In this document: piece by piece, positions 16,280 to 23,659 of the stretch | Layout of the letters: every line of letters starts with the position of its first letter | How positions within the stretch are numbered: position 1 is the stretch's first letter | Assembly (NCBI GenBank): GCA_900547555.1 | Contig: URHG01000042.1 | Location: 1-23,666 of the forward strand | DNA from: an uncultured Porphyromonadaceae bacterium | Lineage (GTDB): Bacteria; Bacteroidota; Bacteroidia; Bacteroidales; UBA11471 | Reading direction: 5' to 3' | DNA: 23,666 nt | Position numbers and translations under genes: made by a program | The notes under the pieces: model-generated | What the model saw: the letters and a program-made list of their open reading frames with translations, nothing else | Told to the model about the DNA's origin: nothing | The model's database searches: none

Positions 16280-18220
16280 ATGATAAAAGTTACTTTTCCC
16301 GATCAGTCGGTCAAAGAATTTGCCGCAGGAACAACTCCGTTGCAAATCGCCGAGAGTATCAGCCAGCGGTTGGCGCAAGAGGTTTTAGCCGCAAGTGTCA
16401 ACGGTCAGGAGTGGGATCTTTCCCGCCCTATCGAAGAAGACGCCACCCTACAATTATATAAATGGGACGATCCCGAGGGCAAACACGCCTTTTGGCACAG
16501 TTCGGCACACCTTATGGCCGAGGCTTTGCAGGAACTTTATCCCGGTATAAAATTCGGTATCGGCCCCGCTATCGAAAACGGATTCTATTATGACGTAGAT
16601 CCCGGCGAAACGGCAATTAAAGAAGGCGATTTTGCTGCTATCGAAGCCAAAATGATGGAGCTGGCTTCCCGTAAGGAAGAGATCGTGCGTAAAAACATCA
16701 CCAAATCCGACGCACTCAAAATGTTCGGAGACCGGGGGGAGGAATATAAAGTAGAGCTTATCAGCGAACTCGAAGACGGTAGCATATCAACTTATACGCA
16801 GGGGGCGTTCACCGACCTATGTCGCGGTCCGCACTTGCCCAATACAGCACCCATCAAGGCGGTAAAAATTCTCTCCATCGCCGGAGCTTACTGGCGCGGC
16901 GACGAGAAGCGCCATCAACTGACCCGCCTTTACGGCATCACCTTTCCCAAGAAGAAAATGCTCGATGAGTATCTTACCATGCTCGAAGAGGCCAAGAAGC
17001 GCGACCATCGTAAGATAGGAAAGGAAATGGAGCTTTTCATGTTCTCCGACACCGTAGGCAAAGGATTGCCCATGTGGTTGCCCAAAGGAACGGAACTGCG
17101 CCTGCGCCTGCAATCGTTCCTCCGTCGCATACAGGCCCGCTATGATTATCAGGAGGTCATCACTCCGCCTATCGGAAACAAGCTCCTCTATATCACCTCG
17201 GGACACTATGCAAAGTATGGTAAAGACTCTTTCCAACCCATACATACACCCGAGGAGGGAGAAGAATACTTCCTCAAACCGATGAACTGCCCGCATCACT
17301 GCATGATCTACAAGAATATGCCCCGCTCATATAAAGACCTGCCTTTGCGTCTGGCCGAGTTCGGTACCGTATGCCGGTATGAACAGAGCGGAGAGTTGCA
17401 CGGCCTCACCCGGGTACGCAGCTTCACGCAAGACGACGCGCATATCTTCTGCCGTCCCGACCAAGTGAAAGACGAGTTCCTGCGTGTCATGGACATTATT
17501 TCTATCGTTTTCCGCTCGATGAATTTCCAAAATTTCGAAGCTCAGATTTCATTGCGCGACAAGGTGAATCGGGAAAAGTACATCGGAAGCGAAGAAAATT
17601 GGGAAAAAGCCGAGCAGGCCATCATCGAAGCCTGCGAAGAAAAAGGTCTCAAAGCCAAAATAGAATATGGCGAAGCTGCTTTTTACGGTCCGAAGCTCGA
17701 CTTTATGGTAAGAGATGCCATCGGTCGCCGCTGGCAGTTGGGAACCATTCAGGTCGATTACAATCTACCCGAACGTTTCGAACTCGAATATACCGGTAAC
17801 GATAATCAGAAACACCGTCCCGTGATGATTCACCGGGCACCCTTCGGCTCGATGGAACGTTTCGTGGCTGTACTTATCGAACATACCGCCGGAAAATTCC
17901 CGCTTTGGCTCACCCCCGAACAGGTTGTCGTCATGCCCATCAGCGAGAAATTCAATGAGTATGCCGAGAAAGTGGTGCGTGAACTCAAACAGAAAGATAT
18001 CCGTGCCGTTGTCGACGGACGCAATGAGAAAATAGGCCGTAAAATACGCGACAATGAATTGAAGAAAATACCCTATATGCTTATTGTCGGTGAAAAAGAG
18101 GCCGAAAATAATGAAGTTTCTGTAAGAAAACAGGGCGAAGGTGATAAAGGTTCGATGAAAATTACTACCTTTGCCGAGATTCTCACCAAAGAGGTCGAGA
18201 ATATGATAAACCAATGGTAA
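16280..18220 (+). CDS. thrS: Threonine-tRNA ligase
   Basis: Class II aminoacyl-tRNA synthetase that charges tRNA-Thr. The 646 residues show an N-terminal TGS domain (1-60) and a second editing domain with HSSAH (73-77) and the DLCRGPH motif (C181, H185) that hydrolyses Ser-tRNA-Thr. In the catalytic core KPMNCPHH supplies zinc ligand C337. RYEQSGELHG (366-375) leads to TQDDAHIF (H388), and motif 3 is HRAPFGSMERF. A C-terminal anticodon-binding domain follows. The ATG at 16280 gives the normal N terminus. It is the first gene of the operon and infC follows after 4 nt. Confidence 0.98.
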   Translation: MIKVTFPDQSVKEFAAGTTPLQIAESISQRLAQEVLAASVNGQEWDLSRPIEEDATLQLYKWDDPEGKHAFWHSSAHLMAEALQELYPGIKFGIGPAIENGFYYDVDPGETAIKEGDFAAIEAKMMELASRKEEIVRKNITKSDALKMFGDRGEEYKVELISELEDGSISTYTQGAFTDLCRGPHLPNTAPIKAVKILSIAGAYWRGDEKRHQLTRLYGITFPKKKMLDEYLTMLEEAKKRDHRKIGKEMELFMFSDTVGKGLPMWLPKGTELRLRLQSFLRRIQARYDYQEVITPPIGNKLLYITSGHYAKYGKDSFQPIHTPEEGEEYFLKPMNCPHHCMIYKNMPRSYKDLPLRLAEFGTVCRYEQSGELHGLTRVRSFTQDDAHIFCRPDQVKDEFLRVMDIISIVFRSMNFQNFEAQISLRDKVNREKYIGSEENWEKAEQAIIEACEEKGLKAKIEYGEAAFYGPKLDFMVRDAIGRRWQLGTIQVDYNLPERFELEYTGNDNQKHRPVMIHRAPFGSMERFVAVLIEHTAGKFPLWLTPEQVVVMPISEKFNEYAEKVVRELKQKDIRAVVDGRNEKIGRKIRDNELKKIPYMLIVGEKEAENNEVSVRKQGEGDKGSMKITTFAEILTKEVENMINQW

Positions 18221-18224
18221 TTGA

Positions 18225-18794
18225 ATGGAGAAAAACAACGAAGCTGGGAATAACAACAGGCGAAACATTCCCCCCAAAAAAGACGGTGTAAACCAGTATT
18301 CTATAAACGAAAGAATACGGGCTCGTGAAGTCCGCCTTGTCGGAGAAAATGTAGAACAAGGAGTATTTTCCACACATGAAGCTCTGCGTATTGCCGAAGA
18401 ACAAGGTCTCGACTTGGTAGAAATCTCTCCCAATGCCGTGCCTCCCGTTTGCCGTATCATCGATTACCAAAAGTTTCTCTATCAACAGAAAAAACGCCTT
18501 AAAGAGCAAAAGGCCAAATCGACAAAGGTCGTTGTCAAAGAGATACGTTTCGGACCTCAAACCGACGACCACGATTATAACTTCAAGCTCAAACATGCAA
18601 AAGGATTCCTCGAAGAAGGAGCCAAAGTAAAAGCGTATGTCTTTTTCAAAGGCCGGTCGATCCTTTTCAAAGAACAAGGCGAGGTATTGTTGCTGCGTTT
18701 TGCCAACGATCTCGAAGATTACGGCAAAGTGGAACAGATGCCGGTTCTTGAAGGTAAACGCATGATTATCATGCTGACCCCGAAGAAAAAATAG
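18225..18794 (+). CDS. infC: Translation initiation factor IF-3
   Basis: Binds the 30S subunit, prevents premature subunit joining and checks the start codon. 189 residues: a hydrophilic N-terminal extension (1-22), the IF3 N domain starting QYSINERIRAREVRLVGE, a basic linker (QQKKRLKEQKAKSTK) and the C domain with KEIRFGP and ending MIIMLTPKKK. The start codon seen here is ATG, not the AUU used for autoregulation in E. coli, so that mechanism is not expected. It lies 4 nt after thrS. Confidence 0.98.
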   Translation: MEKNNEAGNNNRRNIPPKKDGVNQYSINERIRAREVRLVGENVEQGVFSTHEALRIAEEQGLDLVEISPNAVPPVCRIIDYQKFLYQQKKRLKEQKAKSTKVVVKEIRFGPQTDDHDYNFKLKHAKGFLEEGAKVKAYVFFKGRSILFKEQGEVLLLRFANDLEDYGKVEQMPVLEGKRMIIMLTPKKK

Positions 18795-18843
18795 AAAATG
18801 AGGAAACTCAGTTATCATAAAATCAAAATTAAAAATTAGCAAA

Positions 18844-19041
18844 ATGCCGAAGATGAAAACTAATTCCGGTGCCAAAAAAAGGTTTGCCCTTACCGGATCA
18901 GGAAAAATCAAAAGAAAACACGCTTTCAAAAGTCATATTCTGACAAAGAAGACGAAAAAACAAAAAAGAAATTTGACGCATTTCGGTCTCGTCGATCACG
19001 CCGACGTAAAGAATGTAAAAGAGTTGTTGTCTTTGAGATAA
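18844..19041 (+). CDS. rpmI: 50S ribosomal protein L35
   Basis: 65-residue, strongly basic large-subunit protein. It begins MPKMKTNSGAKKRFALTGSG, the standard L35 start, and continues with SHILTKKTKKQKRNL. It lies 49 nt after infC in the conserved infC-rpmI-rplT order. A small TGAG-GAAA-CTCA hairpin (18799-18810) is in the gap. Confidence 0.98.
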   Translation: MPKMKTNSGAKKRFALTGSGKIKRKHAFKSHILTKKTKKQKRNLTHFGLVDHADVKNVKELLSLR

Positions 19042-19169
19042 CCTCCGATACCGAAAATTTCATTCAGTCTTAAAAAAGCGATTTTCTAACAAAGCAGTAT
19101 TAACCGAATGCATTAGCCCGAAGAGCTTCTCGAAAAGAGAAGACGCTAACATTCAAAACAAGTAAAACT
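19042..19169 (+). promoter_or_regulatory. Structured rpmI-rplT spacer, possible L20 control region
   Basis: The 128-nt gap between L35 and L20 is long for this operon. It contains TTAGC (19114-19118) pairing with GCTAA (19146-19150) around an inner CTTCTC/GAGAAG hairpin with a GAAAA loop (19127-19143). A competing GAAGAG (19121-19126) could pair elsewhere. L20 controls this operon by binding mRNA in other phyla, so an autoregulatory site is possible, but I see no direct match to the known L20 leaders. Confidence 0.3.
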
Positions 19170-19520
19170 ATGCCAAGATCAGTCAATCACGTTGCTTCAA
19201 GAGCAAAAAGAAAAAAAATTCTGAAACTTACCCGTGGATATTACGGTGCCCGTAAAAACGTATGGACCGTAGCCAAGAATACATGGGAAAAAGGTCTTAC
19301 CTATGCTTACCGTGATCGCAAAGCCAAAAAACGTAATTTCCGCGCTCTTTGGATTCAGCGTATCAACGCAGCAGCCCGTCTCGAAGGCCTTTCGTATTCT
19401 AAATTGATGGGTGCTCTTCATAAAGCAGGTATCGAAATCAACCGCAAAGTTCTCGCCGATTTGGCCATGAACAATCCCGAAGCATTCCGCGCTATCGTAC
19501 TTCAAGCTAAGAATGCTTAA
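19170..19520 (+). CDS. rplT: 50S ribosomal protein L20
   Basis: 116-residue basic protein required for early 50S assembly. It has the typical start MPRSVNHVASRAKRKKILK, the GYYGARKNVWTVAKN segment, and FRALWIQRINAAAR with LSYSKLMGALHKAGIEINRKVLADLA. It is the last gene of the thrS operon and is followed 19 nt later by a strong terminator. Confidence 0.98.
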   Translation: MPRSVNHVASRAKRKKILKLTRGYYGARKNVWTVAKNTWEKGLTYAYRDRKAKKRNFRALWIQRINAAARLEGLSYSKLMGALHKAGIEINRKVLADLAMNNPEAFRAIVLQAKNA

Positions 19521-19539
19521 ATAAGAGCAATTTGATATG

Positions 19540-19576
19540 AAAAATAAGCGTTCTCTGTGGAGAACGCTTATTTTTT
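19540..19576 (+). terminator. Intrinsic terminator of the thrS-infC-rpmI-rplT operon
   Basis: A perfect 16-bp stem (19540-19555 with 19560-19575) and a TGTG tetraloop, ending in a run of six Ts (19571-19576). It ends the ribosomal-protein transcript and also isolates it from the RNA gene that follows. Confidence 0.93.
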
Positions 19577-19586
19577 CTCTCGAAAA

Positions 19587-19618
19587 TTTGTTTTTCCCGA
19601 TTTATTACTATATATTTG
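19587..19618 (+). promoter_or_regulatory. Promoter of the 6S-like RNA
   Basis: TTTG (19587-19590), 20 nt, TATATTTG (19611-19618): a complete consensus Bacteroidetes promoter with exactly the same spacing as the thrS promoter. Initiation is expected near 19624. Confidence 0.78.
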
Positions 19619-19623
19619 TCATA

Positions 19624-19866
19624 GTCAATTACGGTAAAGACATAAGATTGCGTCGTATTGGATTGGGAAACTCTTCAAATCTTATGAAATACCGAGACAA
19701 GCTTTTTTCTCCAATGGCGGGCCACGCCTTTATGGTATGCTTAGCACGGTGGATTACAAAGGAGGAAAGGCACTCAAAACCTGTCATTCGGAGTTTCATC
19801 GCATCATACGGCGCAATCTCTTTTTTTATCTTTTATTATAGTGTCGACAGATGTCGGCATTTTTTA
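19624..19866 (+). ncRNA. ssrS: Probable 6S RNA (Bacteroidales-1 RNA)
   Basis: An autonomous transcript of about 240 nt bounded by a consensus promoter and an intrinsic terminator, with no convincing protein. Its ends pair over long distance: 19645-19658 pairs with 19806-19819 (14 bp, one G-U), and GAAACTC (19667-19673) pairs with GAGTTTC (19791-19797). They are separated by an internal loop of 8 nt on each side. The middle holds smaller helices (for example GGCG/CGCC around 19720). A rod-like RNA with a large open centre is the 6S architecture, which mimics an open promoter and sequesters RNA polymerase. From memory, the Bacteroidales-1 motif is often found downstream of rplT with its own promoter and has been equated with 6S RNA. 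The identity rests on position, size and pairing, not on a sequence match. Confidence 0.65.
19842..19866 (+). terminator. Terminator of the 6S-like RNA
   Basis: TGTCGAC (19842-19848) pairs with GTCGGCA (19853-19859, one G-T pair) around an AGAT loop and is followed by Ts 19860-19865. It defines the 3' end of the RNA gene. Confidence 0.75.
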
Positions 19867-20025
19867 TTTATGAATCCGGCCCATACGGTATTTTTTTCTC
19901 CGATTGCCTCTCCCTTTATTGAATAGAGATATTAGAGAGCCACTTACCTCGTTGTCGTACAACATGATATTTTAGTAATGGATTCTGAATATATGGAAAG
20001 ATTCTTATTGTTACTCTTGCTTGAA
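19867..20025. other. Gene-free spacer
   Basis: AT-rich spacer between the 6S-like RNA terminator and repeat cluster B. I see no gene, promoter or clear hairpin here. Confidence 0.4.
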
Positions 20026-20232
20026 AGGTGATTCTTCCTCCTTGCAGTCGTCAGAATGACATTGTTTGTTATTCCGAGCGTATGCGAGGAATCTCACGTT
20101 CTGTGCACTTGGTAAGGGATTCTTCACTCCGCTTACGCTGTATTCAGAATGACATCGTACCGTAAGGACTTCAACACTTTGCAAGGGATTCTTCTTTTCA
20201 CTACATTCTGTCTAAGAATGACACGCTTGTCA
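20026..20232. repeat. Repeat cluster B (same family as 15401-15939)
   Basis: A right-arm fragment (about 20026-20061) is the reverse complement of the left arm of the 15555-15648 unit (CTCCTTGCAGTCGTCAGAATGACA). A full unit at 20067-20154 is nearly the exact reverse complement of the unit at 15759-15847, including the centre CGTTCTGTGCACTTGGTAAGG. A third right arm spans about 20188-20223. TGTCATTCCG at 20229-20238 matches a unit end and contains the stop codon of the OmpA-like gene. No transposase is present. Confidence 0.82.
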
Positions 20233-21798
20233 TTCCGTGCCGTCGCCGATGCGACGTTTTATGAGAAACAGGTTGCGCGCGGCGGATTCATCGCCGGCCT
20301 GCGCCGCCCGTTGCAAATAATCGAGCGCACGGGGTATATTGCCATTGACATAGCAGGCATTGCCCAATGCATTGTAACTGCGGGGATCGTGGGCGACGGT
20401 TTCGAGCATGGCGAGCGCCTCGGCAGGGTAACCGCCGGTGAGCAACCCTATGGCCCGGTTGATGACGATTGCCACACGGTCGGGTGCATTGTCGTAATAG
20501 ATGCGCACGTAACCGGCGTTACGCAACTCGGGCAAGGCTTCCCGACAGAGATAGCGATAAGCCCTGTTGCCCCGAAGACGCCGCATGGCGCTCTCGCGCA
20601 TCACGGGATCGGGTATGGAGTCGATGACCTGCAAGAGGCCGTCGCGGAACTCATTGGTAGAATCGGTGTCGGCCACATAATCGCGCAACTCGGTCCACGC
20701 CGGACCGCCGGAGATAAGCCGGAACAAGGAATCGGGATAACCGGTGCGTTCTTGTATGTAACGTGCCAACGCCTCGGCACGCCGCTGCGCCAACCGTATA
20801 TTGAAGGCGAGCGGGCCCTCGGGCGATGCCAGGCCGATGATTTCGATAAAGCGTACTTCGGCGGCGCTGTCGGCCGATACCCGCGCGGTCAGTTCCACGA
20901 TCTTGTCGAGCGTCTCGTTATTGGTACGGTACAACGTATCGAGATAAGAACGGTTTACGGGATAATGCACATACAACGCGCCGGGCTCCTTGCGCAACAC
21001 CTGCGTACCGTCGTAGGGACGGTAATCGGCCAGACGATGCAGCACGGGATTTTCCTGCGCCAGCGCATAGGTCTGCGGCACGACGAGCGGTATCACGGGA
21101 TCATAGGGCGGTATGTAACGGAACGGCTCGCGGCACAAGGGGTCGAGGGTATCGACCGAGCAACAGCCTTCTTTCTCGCGGGTGAGGCAGAGGGCGAGAT
21201 TGCCGTAACGCATCCACGGTTGCACGGCAATACGCATCTCATACCACAAGGTATCGCCGGGAACGCCTTTCGGCACGGAGGGATACCACTCCTGCCGGCT
21301 GTCGAGCCACGCTTCCCGCGCACTGTACTTGCGATGCCGCTTGCCTTGAAAGACGACGGCAGGCAATGCGAGCGTGTCGCCCGTCCCGCAAAGCGACGGG
21401 GTGAACCACATACAATAGTCTTTCTTCACCTCCCGGCGCGAGGTCGTGAGGGGGAATTGCAGGGTGAGGGCGAAACTGTCGGCCCACTCGATGATGCAGG
21501 TATCGGGTACGCCCGTACCGGCGACAGAACGTACCGAAAGGGAGTCGGATACCGAAGGTACGACTGCCGGGCCGACCTCAACCGTCGCCGTATCGACGAC
21601 ATAGGTCGTAGAGACCATCAGCGTGGTATCGACGACAAGGGTTCCGGCCGAGAGACGCGTGCTGACGACTCTCGCCGTGTCGCACACAAAAGCGGTGTCG
21701 GCCACAGCATAGCAACGGGCCGCAGCGAGTGAGGCCGCTCCCCTGCCCGGGAGGACAAGGAAGGCCAAAATACATATACGGGTGATTATCTTGTTCAT
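20230..21798 (-). CDS. OmpA-family protein with TPR-like tail (DUF3868-type fimbrial accessory)
   Basis: 522-residue exported protein. The signal sequence (about 1-27) is followed by a Thr/Val-rich region with loose internal repetition (VVDTTLMVSTTYVVDTATV, about 55-73), then a beta-rich N-terminal domain (about 98-240) resembling DUF3868. An OmpA-like peptidoglycan-binding domain follows: VRFIEIIGLASPEGPLAFN (315-333) and RLAQRRAEALARYIQERTG are the classic motif, though the module continues to about 445. The C-terminal 60 residues (GLLTGGYPAEALAML, ARNLFLIKRR) fit a TPR-like repeat. The ATG at 21798 is 4 nt beyond the stop of the DUF3575 gene, so they are cotranscribed. In Bacteroidales such pairs accompany FimA/Mfa-type fimbrillin genes, but none is downstream here. 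The gene is visibly richer in GC than its neighbours. Confidence 0.8.
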   Translation of the reverse strand: MNKIITRICILAFLVLPGRGAASLAAARCYAVADTAFVCDTARVVSTRLSAGTLVVDTTLMVSTTYVVDTATVEVGPAVVPSVSDSLSVRSVAGTGVPDTCIIEWADSFALTLQFPLTTSRREVKKDYCMWFTPSLCGTGDTLALPAVVFQGKRHRKYSAREAWLDSRQEWYPSVPKGVPGDTLWYEMRIAVQPWMRYGNLALCLTREKEGCCSVDTLDPLCREPFRYIPPYDPVIPLVVPQTYALAQENPVLHRLADYRPYDGTQVLRKEPGALYVHYPVNRSYLDTLYRTNNETLDKIVELTARVSADSAAEVRFIEIIGLASPEGPLAFNIRLAQRRAEALARYIQERTGYPDSLFRLISGGPAWTELRDYVADTDSTNEFRDGLLQVIDSIPDPVMRESAMRRLRGNRAYRYLCREALPELRNAGYVRIYYDNAPDRVAIVINRAIGLLTGGYPAEALAMLETVAHDPRSYNALGNACYVNGNIPRALDYLQRAAQAGDESAARNLFLIKRRIGDGTE

Positions 21799-21802
21799 GG
21801 CG

Positions 21803-22432
21803 TCAATCGATTACGTAAACCACCGAAAGCGAGAGCTTGGTAGGCATGAAAATGTTTTTCTTCTGTATTCCCTGATAACGTCCGCAATGGCGACAACGGT
21901 AATACTTCGAGCAGGTATGGGCAAAACCGAGACCGATAGCGCCCTCGATGCTCCACCGCTTGTTGATGATGTGGTGGTAGCCGTAGACCAGCCCGCCGCC
22001 GTAGAGGTTACCCTGAAAACGATAGTCGCGCAACTGTTTCCACAAGCCGAAGGGCATGTGCACGTTACCGGTATTGTAGTGCATATACAACAGATGGGCG
22101 CCCACGAAATGCCCGCCGAAAGGGGCACACAACCAGTAACGCGCCTCGGGCTGCACGGCAACGTGGCGCCACTTCTTGTTGTCGCCGAAGGTGAAGGGGT
22201 TGTAACTGAGGGAAAGGTCGAGCGTCCACTTGCGGGCGACCCGGTATTCAAAAGCGATATTGGGCGAGACGGTGGCCCACCCCACCGCATTGGTCTTCAC
22301 GGCCATATCCTGCGCCGCGGTCCGGACAGGCAAAAACAGAAGCAGAGCCATGCAGGTTGCTACCGCCCAACAGCACTTTCCGCGTAAAAACGGCGGAACG
22401 TATAAAAATAGTTTGTCAACTCTTCTGGTCAT
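21803..22432 (-). CDS. DUF3575 family outer-membrane beta-barrel protein
   Basis: 209-residue exported protein with a long signal region (hydrophobic core about 22-37, likely cleaved after TAAQ). It then has alternating aromatic/polar beta strands: MAVKTNAVGWATVSPNIAFEY, LSLSYNPFTF, VQPEARYWLCAPFGGHFVGAH and a final LSLSVVYVID strand, which match the DUF3575 pattern. A small cysteine cluster (CSKYYRCRHC, about 174-183) lies in the last loop. The family is found beside OmpA/DUF3868 proteins in fimbrial operons; its exact function is not established. It is first in a two-gene unit, 4 nt before the OmpA-like gene. A minus-strand promoter-like sequence lies about 230 nt upstream. Confidence 0.8.
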   Translation of the reverse strand: MTRRVDKLFLYVPPFLRGKCCWAVATCMALLLFLPVRTAAQDMAVKTNAVGWATVSPNIAFEYRVARKWTLDLSLSYNPFTFGDNKKWRHVAVQPEARYWLCAPFGGHFVGAHLLYMHYNTGNVHMPFGLWKQLRDYRFQGNLYGGGLVYGYHHIINKRWSIEGAIGLGFAHTCSKYYRCRHCGRYQGIQKKNIFMPTKLSLSVVYVID

Positions 22433-23153
22433 CTCAATGCCTCGATGTAATGATATACTTACTTTTCGATTCTATTATATTTATGAAACTTATTTTTTAA
22501 TCATGGTTAAAAAAAACGGGCAAAAACTTCTAAAAAACAACGTCCTGACCCCTCATTCATCACAACAACACATCAACCAAACAACCATAATCATTTATTC
22601 TTGGTAAACATCACCCATCTTTTTCCCGAATTTTTCCCGATCAGTAAATGCTTACACGGGGCAAAGATAATAAAGAGATTCTTTTCCTAAAACAAAATTT
22701 GGTAAAAAGCCGAATAATTTAATATATAACCTTGCAGTGAAAAATATGAAATCATATTCCATCACTTGCACAGCAAAACCTTTCGGCCTACAACATAGAA
22801 ACAGATGGGACAGAAAACAGTTCACGACAGAGGAGGATTGTACTTCTTTTTGGGGGAAAGACAAAAAAAGATTGATTATCTCACGATAACCAATCTCCGT
22901 AACCTAAATTTAATACCATGAAAAACACTGTTCTCAAATATACACAATTATAACAAATAAGACAAGGATTGTTTGAGAATCGCATCGTACTTTTACACAC
23001 TTTAACACAAAAGCATCTGATAGCGCGATAAAAAGCCTTTTCCTCCCCCGGGAAGGTCGGGGTATGAGCGGAGAACGACAACTTTGCCGCAAGCCGTTTA
23101 CCGTAATTCTCGCCCTTTCATTTCACAACCGGAAGCTACTTGCCCGCTTCAAT
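22433..23153. other. Long gene-poor, AT-rich intergenic region
   Basis: 720 bp without a convincing gene. The only frames are short: 22746-22889 on plus (47 codons, MKSYSITCTAKPFG...) and an overlapping minus frame, neither with a good family resemblance. It contains a likely minus-strand promoter (22662-22696). Near its right edge is GAGAACGACAACTTTGCCGC (23070-23089), next to the third repeat cluster. The AT-rich composition contrasts with the GC-rich genes to the left. Confidence 0.5.
22662..22696 (-). promoter_or_regulatory. Possible promoter of the DUF3575-OmpA operon
   Basis: On the minus strand TTTG (22696-22693) is followed after 23 nt by TATCTTTG (22669-22662). The -7 box is a full match; the spacing is at the long end of what is seen. 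Initiation near 22656 would leave a long 5' UTR of about 220 nt. Confidence 0.45.
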
Positions 23154-23622
23154 GGAGATGCTTCGCTATCGCTCAGCATGACATTCACGTGTCATTCCGA
23201 ACCGACGCCAAGCCGAGTACTGTGCAGAACACGTTTGTTCGGGCACAGCCGAGGCGCGAAGGAGGAAAAAGAAGTTAACCGAGGCAATCGTCCGACGAGG
23301 AATTTTCGAGCAAACGAGAGCAAAATGGAAAATTCATTTTCCATTTGCCGAGTGCCGCAGAAAATCAGCTTGGCTGAATCTCTTACTGTTTGTTTGAGAT
23401 TCTTCGGGGTTACACCCCTTAGAATGATAATCATGTCATTCCGAGCGAGGCCGATAGGCCGACGAGGAATCTCATACAAATACTTACTTGGTCGGAGATT
23501 CTTCAAGACAAATCCTTTCAGAATGACACCCTTGTCATCTCGAACGAAGGTGAGAGATCTCTTGCCATACGTTCTCTTGACAGGAGATTCTTCACTTCGC
23601 TTATGCTACGTTCAGAATGACA
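23154..23622. repeat. Repeat cluster C (same family), partly interrupted
   Basis: A right arm at 23154-23183 is the reverse complement of the short unit at 15495-15540 (GAGATGCTTCGCTATCGCTCAGC). A left arm opens at 23190 (TGTCATTCCGAAC), while the next right arm ends only at about 23429 (GAGATTCTTC...AGAATGATA). The unit appears split by about 150 bp of other sequence, including a 10-bp hairpin (23323-23346). Complete units follow at 23434-23528 and 23533-23622. The last is nearly the reverse complement of the unit at 15653-15737 (TGTCATCTCGAACGAA...GAGAGATCTC). Confidence 0.82.
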
Positions 23623-23629
23623 ATGTTCC

Positions 23630-23659
23630 GTAACTTCTTTCCCGCCGCAAAGAAGTTAC
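23630..23659. repeat. 11-bp inverted repeat at the window edge
   Basis: GTAACTTCTTT (23630-23640) and AAAGAAGTTAC (23649-23659) form a perfect 11-bp stem around an 8-nt GC-rich loop. There is no T tract on either side, so it is not a standard terminator. Its neighbour lies outside the window. Confidence 0.6.

Noticed and set aside
19537..19926. Plus-strand ORF of 129 codons after rplT
   Set aside because: It starts inside the rplT terminator hairpin, runs over the promoter, stems and terminator of the 6S-like RNA, and shows no domain or normal composition. It is best read as a chance frame across an RNA gene.
20149..21732. Plus-strand ORF of 527 codons antisense to the OmpA-like gene
   Set aside because: Long antisense frames are expected in GC-rich genes. 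The minus-strand frame has a signal peptide, OmpA motif and a 4-nt link to DUF3575; the plus frame has none and begins in a repeat.
22746..22889. Plus-strand 47-codon ORF (MKSYSITCTAKPFG...)
   Set aside because: No family resemblance and no convincing ribosome-binding site or promoter; an overlapping minus-strand frame is equally long. It could be a real small protein, but the sequence does not support it.
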